Below, one piece after another: positions 1-9,775 of a stretch of 64,000 nucleotides of DNA. The stretch comes from Melieria omissa (lineage: Eukaryota > Arthropoda > Insecta > Diptera > Ulidiidae): NCBI GenBank assembly GCA_963971225.1, contig OZ020269.1, positions 12,610,701 through 12,674,700 on the forward strand, given 5' to 3'. The position numbers were made by a program, and so were the translations under genes. Under the pieces are notes generated by a model. That model was not told the origin of the DNA and did not search any database. It was given only the letters and a program-made list of their open reading frames with translations. How positions within the stretch are numbered: position 1 is the stretch's first letter; every line of letters starts with the position of its first letter.

Positions 1-294
1 CATTTTTCTTTGTTTCTGCGAATTTGCCGCGAATCAATTCCACAGCTGATCAGCACATCAGCTGATTTTGACAATCTAACCCCAGAAAACAAAAACAAAA
101 TACATTGAAATTTTGTTGCTGCCCAAGGCACGTTTAATTCGGCGCACATTAACTACACCTTGTTGCTGCCCTTACGCCATCACCTGGTATAAATTCGCCT
201 TGATTTCTTCTTAACGATTTCTCTGTCTCCAACAAGGAAGACAGTTCCTTCAAAACACGGAATTATCCTTGGTTTAAACAGATTCTGAATCAGT
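1..294 (+). promoter_or_regulatory. 5' flank and leader of Tim13
   Basis: Non-coding stretch directly upstream of the Tim13 start codon. It presumably contains the promoter and 5' UTR. I see no clear TATA box at a fixed distance, and the transcription start cannot be placed. The motif ttaattcggcgc near 132 recurs near 2056 as ttaattcggcgcgc; its meaning is unknown. Confidence 0.4.
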
Positions 295-705
295 ATGTCG
301 ACTATGGCAAATCTTTCGAGTAATGAAAAGGGCGAACTCATGGACCAGTTAAAACAGCAAATTGCTGTAGCTAATGCGCAAGAATTGCTGACGGTAAGTA
401 TTTCAATAAGTATTGACTAAGTAATTACCTAATAAATATATAAATATTTGTTGTTTCTCGCAGAAAATGACAGAGAAGTGTTTTAAAAAGTGCATCGGAA
501 AGCCTGGCGTTTCATTGGACTCATCCGAACAGGTTTATTTACTATTCCTTCGTTCTGTTTGGAAGTTTCTTTATAAATGGTATTTTTGCTTTATTGGTTG
601 TTTCAGAAATGCATTTCCATGTGTATGGATCGTTTTATGGATTCATGGAATTTAGTTTCACGCACTTATGGAAATCGTTTGCAGCGCGAGCAGAGTAAAA
701 TTTAA
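295..705 (+). CDS. Tim13: Mitochondrial import inner membrane translocase subunit Tim13
   Basis: Small intermembrane-space chaperone which, in the family, pairs with Tim8 to escort hydrophobic precursors to the inner membrane. Three exons fit perfectly: 295-393, 464-532 and 607-705, with GT-AG introns of 70 and 74 bp in phase 0. The 88-residue product is the usual family length. It carries the twin CX3C signature: CFKKC encoded in exon 2 and CISMC at the start of exon 3. Residues between the pairs and the following [15 protein letters not shown] are typical of Tim13. These cysteines form two disulphides in the family. A polyadenylation signal AATAAA at 715-720 follows only 10 bases after the stop, so the 3' UTR should be very short. 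The start at 295 is the first ATG with good continuity; a second in-frame Met follows three codons later. Confidence 0.95.
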
Positions 706-899
706 AACCCAGTAAATAAAAAAAATCGCAATGAGACGAATGGAAACGATTTGTTTGTTGCAACGCGTTATCAAAGCCATTGCATAGAAAAACAGCACAA
801 GAGCTATAAACATTGAGACAGGATGTATTAAAAAATGTACTGCTTTCAATATGCTTAAATATATGATAAAAACCTATACTTATTCTATACTTAACTGGC

Positions 900-1212
900 C
901 ATTACAACCCGTTACCGGATTACGGCCCGTCGCAAAAGCTCTCTCCAGGTGGCTCTGCCTTGCGCGCGCCTTCTTCAGTTGATCACACCAAGAGAAAATA
1001 AGGACTTCCTCAACTTGGTCCTTTCACCGGAGACACGGCCTTCCTCTTCGCCGTCGACCTCCAACTACCGCATCGAATACCTTTTTCGCACTTCATCGTC
1101 CATACGGCAGACATGGCCAAGCCAGCGAGGCTGCTGGATGCTTCGTCTATGCTCGTTGTTGGTTCGTATACGAAAGTCGTCGCCAATACGAACAGGGCCG
1201 AAGATTTAAAGG
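900..1212 (-). mobile_element. Decayed LINE (non-LTR retrotransposon) C-terminal tail
   Basis: Read on the minus strand, this stretch gives broken pieces of the basic C-terminal tail common in insect LINE polyproteins. They include an AKKVFDAVVGG-type stretch, RRRRGRPC and a following KDQVEE. Frameshifts and stops separate the pieces, so it is inactive. A related remnant, also on the minus strand, lies at about 31560-32050. The plus-strand open frame over the same bases is a shadow. LINE clade cannot be decided from this tail. Confidence 0.6.
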
Positions 1213-2999
1213 TTAAATATATGTTAATGTTATATGTTATATACTGATTCTATACTTGTACTTATCCATACTATTATATAAAAACCTATGTGATATTGTG
1301 CTTAGAGCCACAATCAGGCAAAACCCGCAGAACCGATTTAGATGAAACAAGTACCAAACGATTTCTCACGATGGGGGGGGGGAGGATGACACATAGGCTG
1401 TATGAGATTGACCACGTCCTCCTGTTACGCCCACTATGATAACAAAACTTAACGTTGATATACTTTTGTATGGCGATATGGGTATCAAACGATTCAATGC
1501 ATCACTGTGGCAAATATTGTTCAATTTATTAACAATTTAGAAAGCAAAAAAGCAAGATTGGACAATGAGCTCCGGACTTAAAAAATTATATGTTCAATAA
1601 CTTTACTAAAAACCTTAGATAAGCGTATATTGAAATTATTTAATCAAAAATTTGAATTCATTAAGCCAAAGAAAACTAAATTAAACAATTAGGAAATATT
1701 GAACTTTTTAGTCAAAATAATCGAATGTAATTAAAACTTCACGTCCCAAATATTGTTTTTGGAAAACATAAACGTAGGTATAAAACACAAAATAAAAATT
1801 ATGCAATTCATTTCCGATAAGGCAAATCTTAAACCATCGTCTGAAAATCGCTGAATGGAATACAATAATAATAGATTGTGGAAAAGCTTGTTGTTGTTGC
1901 CATAACATAAATAAATACGACTGAAGCCCGAATTTGGCACGTTTACCGGTCGTACTGGGGGTTACATTTCAAATGTTGTTTATTTTTCAATGAAATAATT
2001 ATGCATAAATATATACACATGTATATATATAAATTCTTGTTAGTTGTTATCAGCGCTTAATTCGGCGCGCAAACCTGTACGCAGTGGATTATGAATTTTA
2101 AAACATCCGCTCTCTCATAAAAATAATCTAGAGTCAAGTTGTGCATAAAGTTTTGATAAAACTAAGCACTGGCAGAAACGAAACCTAAATAAAATTTAGT
2201 AATTATTATAATTGTTAATAAAATAAAGCTCAACGATTGTAAAATATATATTATGTATGTATGTATGGAATTGTCAAAATATTCGTAATTTCGGTATACT
2301 TTAGATTTTTAACTCCAAAAAACATCAGTCGAATTCTCTGGCATAATAATTAAAAAGGCTTGACAGTTTGTTTTTATTTGAACGCAATCTGGATTCACTA
2401 TGCATTTTGTTAATACACTTTACTTTTAAATACATGACGCCCTGTAGTTCATAATAGTTCACCGATAGGGCTGTCGCTTTCCCTTTATAACATCTAAACT
2501 GTTAGTTTTTTCTTTTGTGGAAGGGAATATAATTACAGAAAAATGCAAAATTTCATAACAATTTATACACGTTAGCATAAAATTAATGTATATACAGTTA
2601 TTAGCAACTAAATTTTAAAGATTTTAAATATTTTTACATATTTTTTACTGAGAAGTTATTTCAAAGAAGAGGTGCATAAAATTTTTCATTCAGTCTTGTA
2701 ATTCTATTTTATGTTACACAAAGTATGCGCATAAATATTATATAAATTTATATATAACTTTAATTTAAAAGTCGTAACATTTTGCAATTGAAAATAAACA
2801 TAAATTATTGATTTTGAAACCACTTCTGCACACGGCAACCCTGCTTCGGGCGCAGATTATTACCGAAATACACTCGTATTTCTTCTGCCTTTACGAAAGG
2901 CAGAAAATTTGTCAAGCGGTGAAAATGTTATAAGCCATCAACGCGCACGAAAACCAGTGAGAAGCAGACAAAAACCACCATTGGCTTTGATGCGCAAGG
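1213..2999. other. AT-rich intergenic stretch
   Basis: No gene seen. It holds a G10 run at 1373-1382 and a short ATGT microsatellite near 2254-2266. The last ~180 bases (about 2820-2999) are richer in GC and are probably the promoter and leader of the following gene. Short open frames on both strands in 1700-1940 look like chance. Confidence 0.5.
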
Positions 3000-4406
3000 A
3001 TGGCGATGCTGACGCGCCGCACGTCGCCCGGCTCGCCCAAGGCACTGCAGCGTTTCCAGAACTGCATTGCCTTCCTGTGGCCATCGCTGCAGTCCCAGCC
3101 GCAGCCGTCGCAGCACCAAGTGCAGCGCAAGTCCACGCAGCTGGACGCCATCGATTGCTTCACCAACGAGCTAGTCCACCGGAAAGCGCAGAAGTGGGAC
3201 GACTTGCGTGAATCGTTGATGCGAAAAAACAATAACGCGCCGAGCAGCGACAGCAAAACCTGCAGCAGCAGCATTTCGACGACCAGTTTCAGCCAGAGTG
3301 TGGGCATATTCTCACAGGGCGTCATGAACGATTTGCAAGCCATACAGTCGCCTCAGCTGGGACTCGACATACGTTCGCTGTCGCAAGCGCAGCTGGACAA
3401 CTTGCTGCTCTCCACGCTCGGCATCAAGAACAAAGTGGATTTTCTATACCTCATACGTCAGTGCATTCGGCACCAGCAGCTGCCGTCCGCGACTGTGCTT
3501 GTCGCCTGCCTCAAATACCTCACGCAGCTGAGTCGGCTGCAACCGATTGAATCGCTGGCCGAGATCTGCGCCAGCCAGTCCCATCCGCTGGCCAAGACCT
3601 ATGCGAACTTTGCGCCCTTCAAGGCATTGACACAGTGGCGCAATGGCAACGCCGACAGTGCGCTCCTGACGCTTCATCGCTCCTACGGACAGTGTCTGGA
3701 GACGGAGGAGGGACGGCGAACGGCACGCAATGCCTTTCGCACCATTGTCGAGGAGACGCTGGCACAGAAGAGCGAGGCGGTGCTGGTGTCGCTAATGGAG
3801 GTGGCTCGTGCTATCTATGCAGAGTACAAAGATGTCTTTGTGGTGGCGTGCGTCTGGAAGCAGTGTTTCGCCAGCGATTGGTTCTGCGATCAGAAATCGG
3901 CGGCGGATCTTTTCGAGCACTACAAGGAGTTGCAGCAGCTGGTGGGCCGAAGGTGCGCAGCGATGTCGCTTTGACTGATGTAATATTGAATTCATAATTT
4001 TTTTGCCTTTTGCCAGGTCTAGTTCACTTTGTTCGTCGTTTTTACGTGGCAACAATGTGGACGCAGTGCATCGCCTCATTGAGGTGTTTTTACAGTACAA
4101 TCAGCGCGAAGGCTGCGCCAACTGTCTCAGCTTGCTGTTCAACTATCAATGTAAGTGCTTAATGTCGAGTCGATTTTGTTTTCACATACTAAACATTTGC
4201 CTTTGCTTGCAGATCTGCGCCACGACCTACGCGCCTGTGCAGAAATTATCAAGTCATGCAGTGAGTTGGAGATGCCGTTGAGTTCCATACAAAACGAGCA
4301 ATTCCTCAGTCTATTCCTCAACCAGCCAGCTGGAGCAGGCGTGGCTGCCAAGCCGTTGGCACACAGACCGCCAAAGCCTTTCAAGCCATTTCAATATAAA
4401 TTTTAA
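3000..4406 (+). CDS. Unrecognised helical protein, possibly mitochondrial
   Basis: Three exons join in frame: 3000-3952, 4017-4150 and 4213-4406, giving 426 residues. I do not recognise the gene. The N-terminus (MAMLTRRTSPG followed by KALQRFQ) is basic and lacks acidic residues, compatible with a mitochondrial presequence. Residues ~30-95 are low-complexity, rich in Q and S. From about residue 110 to 400 the sequence is leucine-rich and looks all-helical (repeats such as VDFLYLIRQCIRHQQLPSAT), reminiscent of TPR or PPR-type solenoids; this is inference. The C-terminus is basic and proline-rich (KPLAHRPPKPFKPFQYKF). An out-of-frame ATG at 2990 lies just upstream and overlaps the start, which could reduce initiation at 3000; ATG 3006 is an in-frame alternative. 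The gene converges on the minus-strand piggyBac-like gene that ends at 4748. Confidence 0.8.
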
Positions 4407-4747
4407 GAGAAAGCTTAAGAACTTTGCTCATATTTACGGGAACGTTTCTGTCCTGCTGCAGCGTCTATATTGTAGTTGTTCGATTCACATTTTAGTACCG
4501 CGTTAAATAAGATCAAAACAATCACTTTACCAGACGTTTTGAACTGCACAAATGTTCAATTGCAATTTTATTGTTAAATCAGGAGCAATATTCATAGTTG
4601 TTGCAACACAAAAATGTTTTTTCTGCCATCGGGCAAGTAATAAATGTTATTTCTAAAGCAAACAAGCAAATGTACACGCAAAATTGTACCTGCTCACATT
4701 TGGGCCTTTTACGATATCTATTTATGAATTGTCAACACATTTCCTTC
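4407..4747. other. Shared 3' region of two convergent genes
   Basis: Spacer between the stop codons of the plus-strand helical-protein gene (4406) and the minus-strand piggyBac-like gene (4748). A plus-strand AATAAA sits at 4639-4644 and a minus-strand AATAAA (TTTATT on the plus strand) at 4567-4572. If these are the signals used, the two 3' UTRs overlap. Confidence 0.5.
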
Positions 4748-6613
4748 TTATGTGGGCGGCGGTTGCGGCGCCAAGCCCATGCAGTCCTCGCAGCGCGTAT
4801 ACAGATAGCGATAGCAAAGCGGTCGCAGGCATTGCTGGCAGCGCGTCTTCGTGGTGCAGTTGCGCTTGCCGCGGCACTTGCGGCAGCGCACACGCGTCTC
4901 CAATAGCTTCGACTTGAGTGTGATACCCTCGGGCAGCTGCGCGTTCTCTGGAACCATTGTGCCGGAACTGTCGTCGTGCGCCGCCTTTGCCACGGCGTTC
5001 GACAGCAGCTTGTCGGTGGGTTCGCCCAGCACTTCGCACACCTGCAGCTTCTGCGGCAACGTAAGCTTGCTTTTGCCTTGTAGCTGTCGCTTGAGGTGCT
5101 GCTGAGTGAGGTACAGGCCCAGATCGCGTTGGAACTCGCGCTGCGTCAGAACGGCATTGCCCCGCTCCGACAAGCGTAGCAATATCCAAGCATTGAAGGC
5201 GGCATAGTCCAGCAACTGGTGAAAGAAGCGCAGCGACCAGCTCTCATTGGCTGCAGGCTCTGCATATTTGGTGCTGTACAGCGCAGTAGTCGCATGAAAG
5301 TTGCGGCAGGCGTCACAGCTGAGTTGATGTAATTTTGCAACGTTGACTCTGGTCGGTAAGCCAGTCGACAGCAGAAAGCCGCTGCCTTCTTCGTTTACCC
5401 TCAGAGTAGCCGCATCTGAATACAACGTCTGCGGTGAGCTCATCGACAACAGTTCAGGCGGCGCCTCATTGGAGTTGGCGGGCAATACACCAACCACAGT
5501 GAGCTGCTTCTGCAACAGCTTGTTGGCCAGTTCCAATGTGGTGTGTTGCTCCGGCAGCACCACGTTGCGCTGAGTGCCCCTGATGTCGCAGACCAGCTGC
5601 AGCACGTTGCGTTCGCTATGCAAATCATTCGTCACTACCACAGCATTATACATGTAGAGCGTCTTGGCATCGCACAGCGTCAGCAATCGGGCGCCTGCCT
5701 TCGCCTTTGTACCCGGCATGGTGTGTGCGTCAATGGTGCAGTTGCCGCTAGGCGAATAGTAGGAGCGGCAGTTAATCCAGAATTTCTTCCACAGGTCCTG
5801 TGCATAGTCTGCGAAAGCGGACTTTTCTGTGGGCTTATTGCTTTCGCTGCAGTGCAGGTAATTCGCCAGGAATACGAAGCGTTTCGAGGACATGGTGGCG
5901 CGAAAAATCGAGTTGCCCAGCTCCCATGTCCACAGTTCGTCGAGTGGTCCGCTGTGTGGTGAGTTGCGAAAGATGCCGCACAGATAGTTCAAGCCCAGCC
6001 AGGCGCGCATCTCCAGCACATCGGTCGGCCGTTCGTGGTAGACTTTTCCCTTTTGCCGGCGTATTGCCTCATTGGTGTGATTGACAATTTCCATTAGAAT
6101 GCGTTCGTCCATGAGCTGATGCCACGCCTCCAAGGGATTGTTGACGGTAGCGGCAGGACCTTTGCCTCTCGGCTGCATTTGTTGTACGTTGACATCGGTT
6201 ATGACCCCTTGAGCGGGTTTGGTAGTGCACCACTTGTGCCCACTGCGTCCCTTTAGCGCTGTGCTGGTACGCGCTTTTTTATGGCGACTAGGAGCAGCCA
6301 ACACAACTGGACTTTCCTCTTTCACCGGCTTGTCCTCATCATCGCTGTATTCATAGAGAAAATCCTGTTCGTCATACTCGCCGCGAAATGGTATATCCGC
6401 ACGAGTCGGCGCACTTGACAGCAGCGGATCTTCGGCAAACTCTTCAGGCGCGTCGTTCAGCGTAGCGTTGGTTAGGGCGGCTTCTGCTACGGCCGCATGC
6501 GGTGCGACGGGAAGCTCGTTCAGCGCTTCGAGTAGTGGTTGACCATTGTAATCCTCGTCCTCGGACTCGACGATGGTTTTTATGTTGGCCACCACGTTCG
6601 CGGAAAAACTCAT
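4748..6613 (-). CDS. PiggyBac-transposase-derived protein, copy 1 (probably domesticated)
   Basis: Single intact 621-codon frame, intronless, starting at ATG 6613-6611. It is homologous along its length to DDD piggyBac transposases. The N-terminus (1-135) is acidic, then comes the entry motif KGRSGHKWCTTKP (121-133). The first catalytic region, CTIDAHTMPG, keeps the aspartate (D295) but has Ala where Glu is usual. The second, normally MDN/R-[WY]-F-T-S, reads LPEQHTT (353-359), so its Asp is replaced by Pro. The third, normally GVDxxDQ, reads LHQLSCDAC (428-436) with no alignable Asp pair. The C-terminal cysteine-rich domain (577-611) keeps C577, C580, C592, C595, C600, C608 and C611, but Tyr603 stands where His is expected. 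The long open frame without transposase catalysis suggests a host-recruited DNA-binding protein. A paralogue lies 1.3 kb upstream on the same strand. A minus-strand AATAAA is at 4572-4567. Confidence 0.85.
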   Translation of the reverse strand: MSFSANVVANIKTIVESEDEDYNGQPLLEALNELPVAPHAAVAEAALTNATLNDAPEEFAEDPLLSSAPTRADIPFRGEYDEQDFLYEYSDDEDKPVKEESPVVLAAPSRHKKARTSTALKGRSGHKWCTTKPAQGVITDVNVQQMQPRGKGPAATVNNPLEAWHQLMDERILMEIVNHTNEAIRRQKGKVYHERPTDVLEMRAWLGLNYLCGIFRNSPHSGPLDELWTWELGNSIFRATMSSKRFVFLANYLHCSESNKPTEKSAFADYAQDLWKKFWINCRSYYSPSGNCTIDAHTMPGTKAKAGARLLTLCDAKTLYMYNAVVVTNDLHSERNVLQLVCDIRGTQRNVVLPEQHTTLELANKLLQKQLTVVGVLPANSNEAPPELLSMSSPQTLYSDAATLRVNEEGSGFLLSTGLPTRVNVAKLHQLSCDACRNFHATTALYSTKYAEPAANESWSLRFFHQLLDYAAFNAWILLRLSERGNAVLTQREFQRDLGLYLTQQHLKRQLQGKSKLTLPQKLQVCEVLGEPTDKLLSNAVAKAAHDDSSGTMVPENAQLPEGITLKSKLLETRVRCRKCRGKRNCTTKTRCQQCLRPLCYRYLYTRCEDCMGLAPQPPPT

Positions 6614-7064
6614 CGCAGCAGCAATTTAACGGAAACAGAATCGAAATGAGAATTCGTTTGGGTTTTCAAATTCACTGTTGAAAAAGTTGCACTCTAATTT
6701 GTTGCGCTTGTGTACGAACTTCATGAAAGGGTTAACGAGTGCGCAGAGTCCAGGGTTGCCGTCTGACGAATGACAGGCGGGAGAATGTAAACCGCAACAG
6801 GGCTGCCGAGGTCTATGAAAACTGTTGAAACTAACTGAACGCAAGGTTTATAGTCCCCGCGAACTTTGTCTCGCACGACATTTGTTGTTTTTTTATAATG
6901 AAAAACGCGAGATGGCGAATCCATGGCGATGCAAATTGACGAAGAAAACCAACTAAAGGAAGAGGAGGAGCTACTGATTAACGCAATCGAGACCCACAAA
7001 TAAGCAATGTTGCTGCTAAGTTTCAGTAAAGAAATGGACTGCGCTTGAACCGGGTTTAAATTAT
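6614..7064. other. Upstream flank of piggyBac-like copy 1, with a tiny open frame
   Basis: Likely holds the promoter of the minus-strand gene starting at 6613. On the plus strand, 6923-7003 is a 26-codon open frame with ATG (MAMQIDEENQLKEEEELL at its start), acidic and divergent from the piggyBac-like gene. It may be a remnant of another gene; nothing downstream continues it. Confidence 0.4.
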
Positions 7065-7655
7065 ATGGGCGGTGCCATGCCCCCTTATTCAATACCTGCC
7101 CCTTATTCAATGCCCTTTGTCAAAAGAGAAAATGGTAGGTTCGTACTTAGATTCATTGCTGAGCGACTTATAGCTCAGCAACATGTTTGGGTCACAAAAA
7201 GTGTGCCACGCCCCTTATCCAACGACCATCAAATCTTATCAGTAGAATGACTCATCTATGGGACGACGGGGTACTATATTTCAGTGTTGTAAAACTTACA
7301 ATTTGGAAGATATTCCATTATTAAGATCTGGCTCGTATGGGTGGTGCCACGCCCCCTCGTCCAATACTTGCCCCAGTCAATCTGTCGAAATATATGAATA
7401 AATGGTAGGTTCGTACTAAGTTTCCTTGCTGTGCAACTTATAGTTCAGCGGAATAATTGGGTCACAAAAAAGTGCCACGCCCCTTGTACAACGCCCATTA
7501 AATATTACCAGGGGAATGACTCATCTATGGGACGACGGAGTACTAAAATTCAGTGTTGTGCTACTTACATTCTCGAAGATATTCCATTTTAAAGAGTTTG
7601 CTTGTATGGGTGGTGCCACGCCCCGTTTTCCAAAACCCCTAATTTTTAGTATTCT
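7065..7655. repeat. Tandem repeat, ~270-bp unit, about 2.2 copies
   Basis: The phrase atgggyggtgccaygccccc starts at 7065, 7337 and 7606, giving spacings of 272 and 269 bp. Within each unit a second landmark follows (gggtcacaaaaa near 7190 and 7469), then gaatgactcatctatgggac near 7246 and 7515. Copies are clearly diverged. The array fills the space between the two piggyBac-like genes and has no coding potential. Confidence 0.85.
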
Positions 7656-7894
7656 ATAAACCTTGAACTGAACGTAATTTATAGATTTAAAGAAATCCAT
7701 TCTACTTCCTTTAGTATTACAAATAAATAAATTTACTTAGCAAACTCCGTGGCCCATAAAGCATGAAAAAACATTTTTGCAGAATACTTAAGTCATTGGC
7801 TAAAGAGAGTCGAACTGGTTTTATTAATGCATTAAGTCTAATTTTTTTTTCAAAGAGTAAACTCTATTTTAAGCTAAAAGCCTTGCATGACAAT
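7656..7894 (-). other. 3' flank of piggyBac-like copy 2
   Basis: AT-rich sequence downstream of the minus-strand stop at 7895. A minus-strand AATAAA (TTTATT on the plus strand, 7820-7825) lies about 70 bases after the stop and is the likely polyadenylation signal. Confidence 0.45.
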
Positions 7895-9775
7895 CTACGA
7901 CGAATCGTCGTTCTCTTCTGGCTCTTCAAGTTCATCAGGCTTTGTGTCCTCGACGCCGGTACAATCCTTGCAGCGCACCACAAAGTGCCGCTGACAGAGC
8001 GGCCGCAAGCACTGTTGGCAGCGCGTCTTTGTTTTTGGCGAATTCGGCCCCTTGCATTTGCGACAGCGTGCACGCTTCTCCATCAGTTTCGGCAACAGCG
8101 TCACTCCTTCAGGCAGCTTCATCTTGTCTGTCGGCAGCGTACCAGCGCTGACTGTTTTGTTCGCTTTCGATGTGGCTGCGGAGAGCAGCTTATCGGTGGG
8201 TTCGCCCAGCACCTCGCTTATTTGCAGCTTCTGCGGCAGTGACAAACGTGTGTTGTTGGCGTGCAATTGTCGCTTCAGCAGTTGTTGTGTGAGGTACAGA
8301 CCCAGCAGCCGCTGGAAGTCGCGCTGCGCTGTAGTGCCTTCGCCCTTCTCCGACAAGCGCAGCAGCACCCAAGCGTTCACGGCAGCATAATCCAAAAGCT
8401 GGTGAAAGAATGTCAACGACCAGCGTTCACTGTTGGGCGGTGTGGCGTGGACGGTGCTGTATGCGTTGGCTGATTCTTGAAAATGTTCACAAGCATCGCA
8501 GCTGAGATGGTGCAGCTTTTCGGCGTTGATTTTGCCCGAAAGGCCGCTGGTCAACAGGAAGCCACTGCCGCTCTCCATGGGCATTAAAACGGCCGCACCC
8601 GAGTACACCTTTTGCGTGCCTCGTGCGGACAGCAGGTCCAGTGGTATCTCCTTCGCGTTCGGGGATATGGTGCCCACTAGCGCCAGTTGGTACTGCATCA
8701 ATTTGTCGGCCAGGTCGACTGAGGTGTAATGCTCGGGGACCACAATGTTGCGCTTGGTGCCCTTGATGTCGCTCACCAGACGCAGCACGTTCTGTTCGTC
8801 ATGCGCGGCATCGACATGGATTGCATTGCACATGTAGAGCGTTTTGGCATCACACAGGGATAGTATTTTGACGCCGTTTTTCGTTTTGCTGCCTCTCATC
8901 ATATGCTCGTCAATGGTGCAATTGCCGCTGGGCGCATAGTAGGAGCGGCAGTTGATCAGGAATTTCTCCCATATGTCCTGCATCTGCGCAAAGTCCGAGG
9001 ACATGCCCTTCCTGTTGGACTTGGTGACCACAGAGAAACGCAAATTGTTGGCCAAAAATTCAAACCGCTTCACAGTCATCGTAGCACGAAATATTGCATT
9101 GCCTAGCTCCAGTGACCACAGCTCATCTAGCGGACCGTTTTGCGACGCATTGCGAAAGATGCCGCACAGATAGTTCAAGCCGAGCCAGGCGCGAAACTCA
9201 ATCGGATCTGTAGGACGTTCATAGTTCAATTTTCCCTTGCGCAGCCGTATTGCCTCATTGGTGTGCGTAATTATTTGCGTCAGTATGCGCTCATCCATGA
9301 GCAGATGCCATGCTTCCAGCGGATTGCTGACTTTGTTTGCCGGTCCCTTGCCCTTCGGCTGCATTTGCTGCATATTGACGTCGGCAATGGGTTCTTGTGC
9401 GAGGGGTTTGGTGGTGAGCCACAAGTGGCCATTTCGTCCCTTGAACTCAGTGGTGTTGCGGGCCCTTTTGTTGCACGATGGTCCCATCTCGGCGGCATCG
9501 TCGTAGTCGCTGTGTTCGTTCATGAAATCCTGCTCCTTATATTCGGCAGGAAAGCCGGTTCGCAAGAAGGTTTCCACGCAGCCCAGCAATGGATCTTGGC
9601 AATGCTCCATCTTCATGTCGTCCGCATCCGATTCCTCGGCGCATACTTCCGCTAATTCGCTGGAGTTGGGAAAGTCATTAATCACTTCAAGCAGTGCGAC
9701 ACCGCTGGCATCAGCCTCATCCTCCGACTCGGCAATGGTTTTAATGTTGGCCAGGACATGGGGGGAAAAGCTCAT
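7895..9775 (-). CDS. PiggyBac-transposase-derived protein, copy 2 (probably domesticated)
   Basis: Intact, intronless 626-codon frame from ATG 9775-9773. It is colinear with copy 1 over the full length, including the shared N-terminus MSFSxxVxANIKTIxESEDE. It keeps more of the ancestral transposase: CTIDEHMMRGS has D289 and E290. The second catalytic motif reads VPEHYTS (346-352), with Pro for the usual Asp, and the third reads LHHLSCDAC (421-429), lacking the VDxxD pattern. Catalysis is therefore unlikely. The cysteine-rich C-terminal finger is canonical C5HC2: C571, C574, C586, C589, C594, H597, C602 and C605. This domain binds the transposon ends in active piggyBac, so DNA binding may survive. 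The tail is very acidic (DELEEPEENDDSS). Strong coding signal and two conserved paralogues argue for selection on a host function; the target is unknown. Confidence 0.87.
   Translation of the reverse strand: MSFSPHVLANIKTIAESEDEADASGVALLEVINDFPNSSELAEVCAEESDADDMKMEHCQDPLLGCVETFLRTGFPAEYKEQDFMNEHSDYDDAAEMGPSCNKRARNTTEFKGRNGHLWLTTKPLAQEPIADVNMQQMQPKGKGPANKVSNPLEAWHLLMDERILTQIITHTNEAIRLRKGKLNYERPTDPIEFRAWLGLNYLCGIFRNASQNGPLDELWSLELGNAIFRATMTVKRFEFLANNLRFSVVTKSNRKGMSSDFAQMQDIWEKFLINCRSYYAPSGNCTIDEHMMRGSKTKNGVKILSLCDAKTLYMCNAIHVDAAHDEQNVLRLVSDIKGTKRNIVVPEHYTSVDLADKLMQYQLALVGTISPNAKEIPLDLLSARGTQKVYSGAAVLMPMESGSGFLLTSGLSGKINAEKLHHLSCDACEHFQESANAYSTVHATPPNSERWSLTFFHQLLDYAAVNAWVLLRLSEKGEGTTAQRDFQRLLGLYLTQQLLKRQLHANNTRLSLPQKLQISEVLGEPTDKLLSAATSKANKTVSAGTLPTDKMKLPEGVTLLPKLMEKRARCRKCKGPNSPKTKTRCQQCLRPLCQRHFVVRCKDCTGVEDTKPDELEEPEENDDSS

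Noticed and set aside
949..1209. Plus-strand 86-codon frame
   Set aside because: Shadow of the minus-strand LINE tail; begins with GTG.
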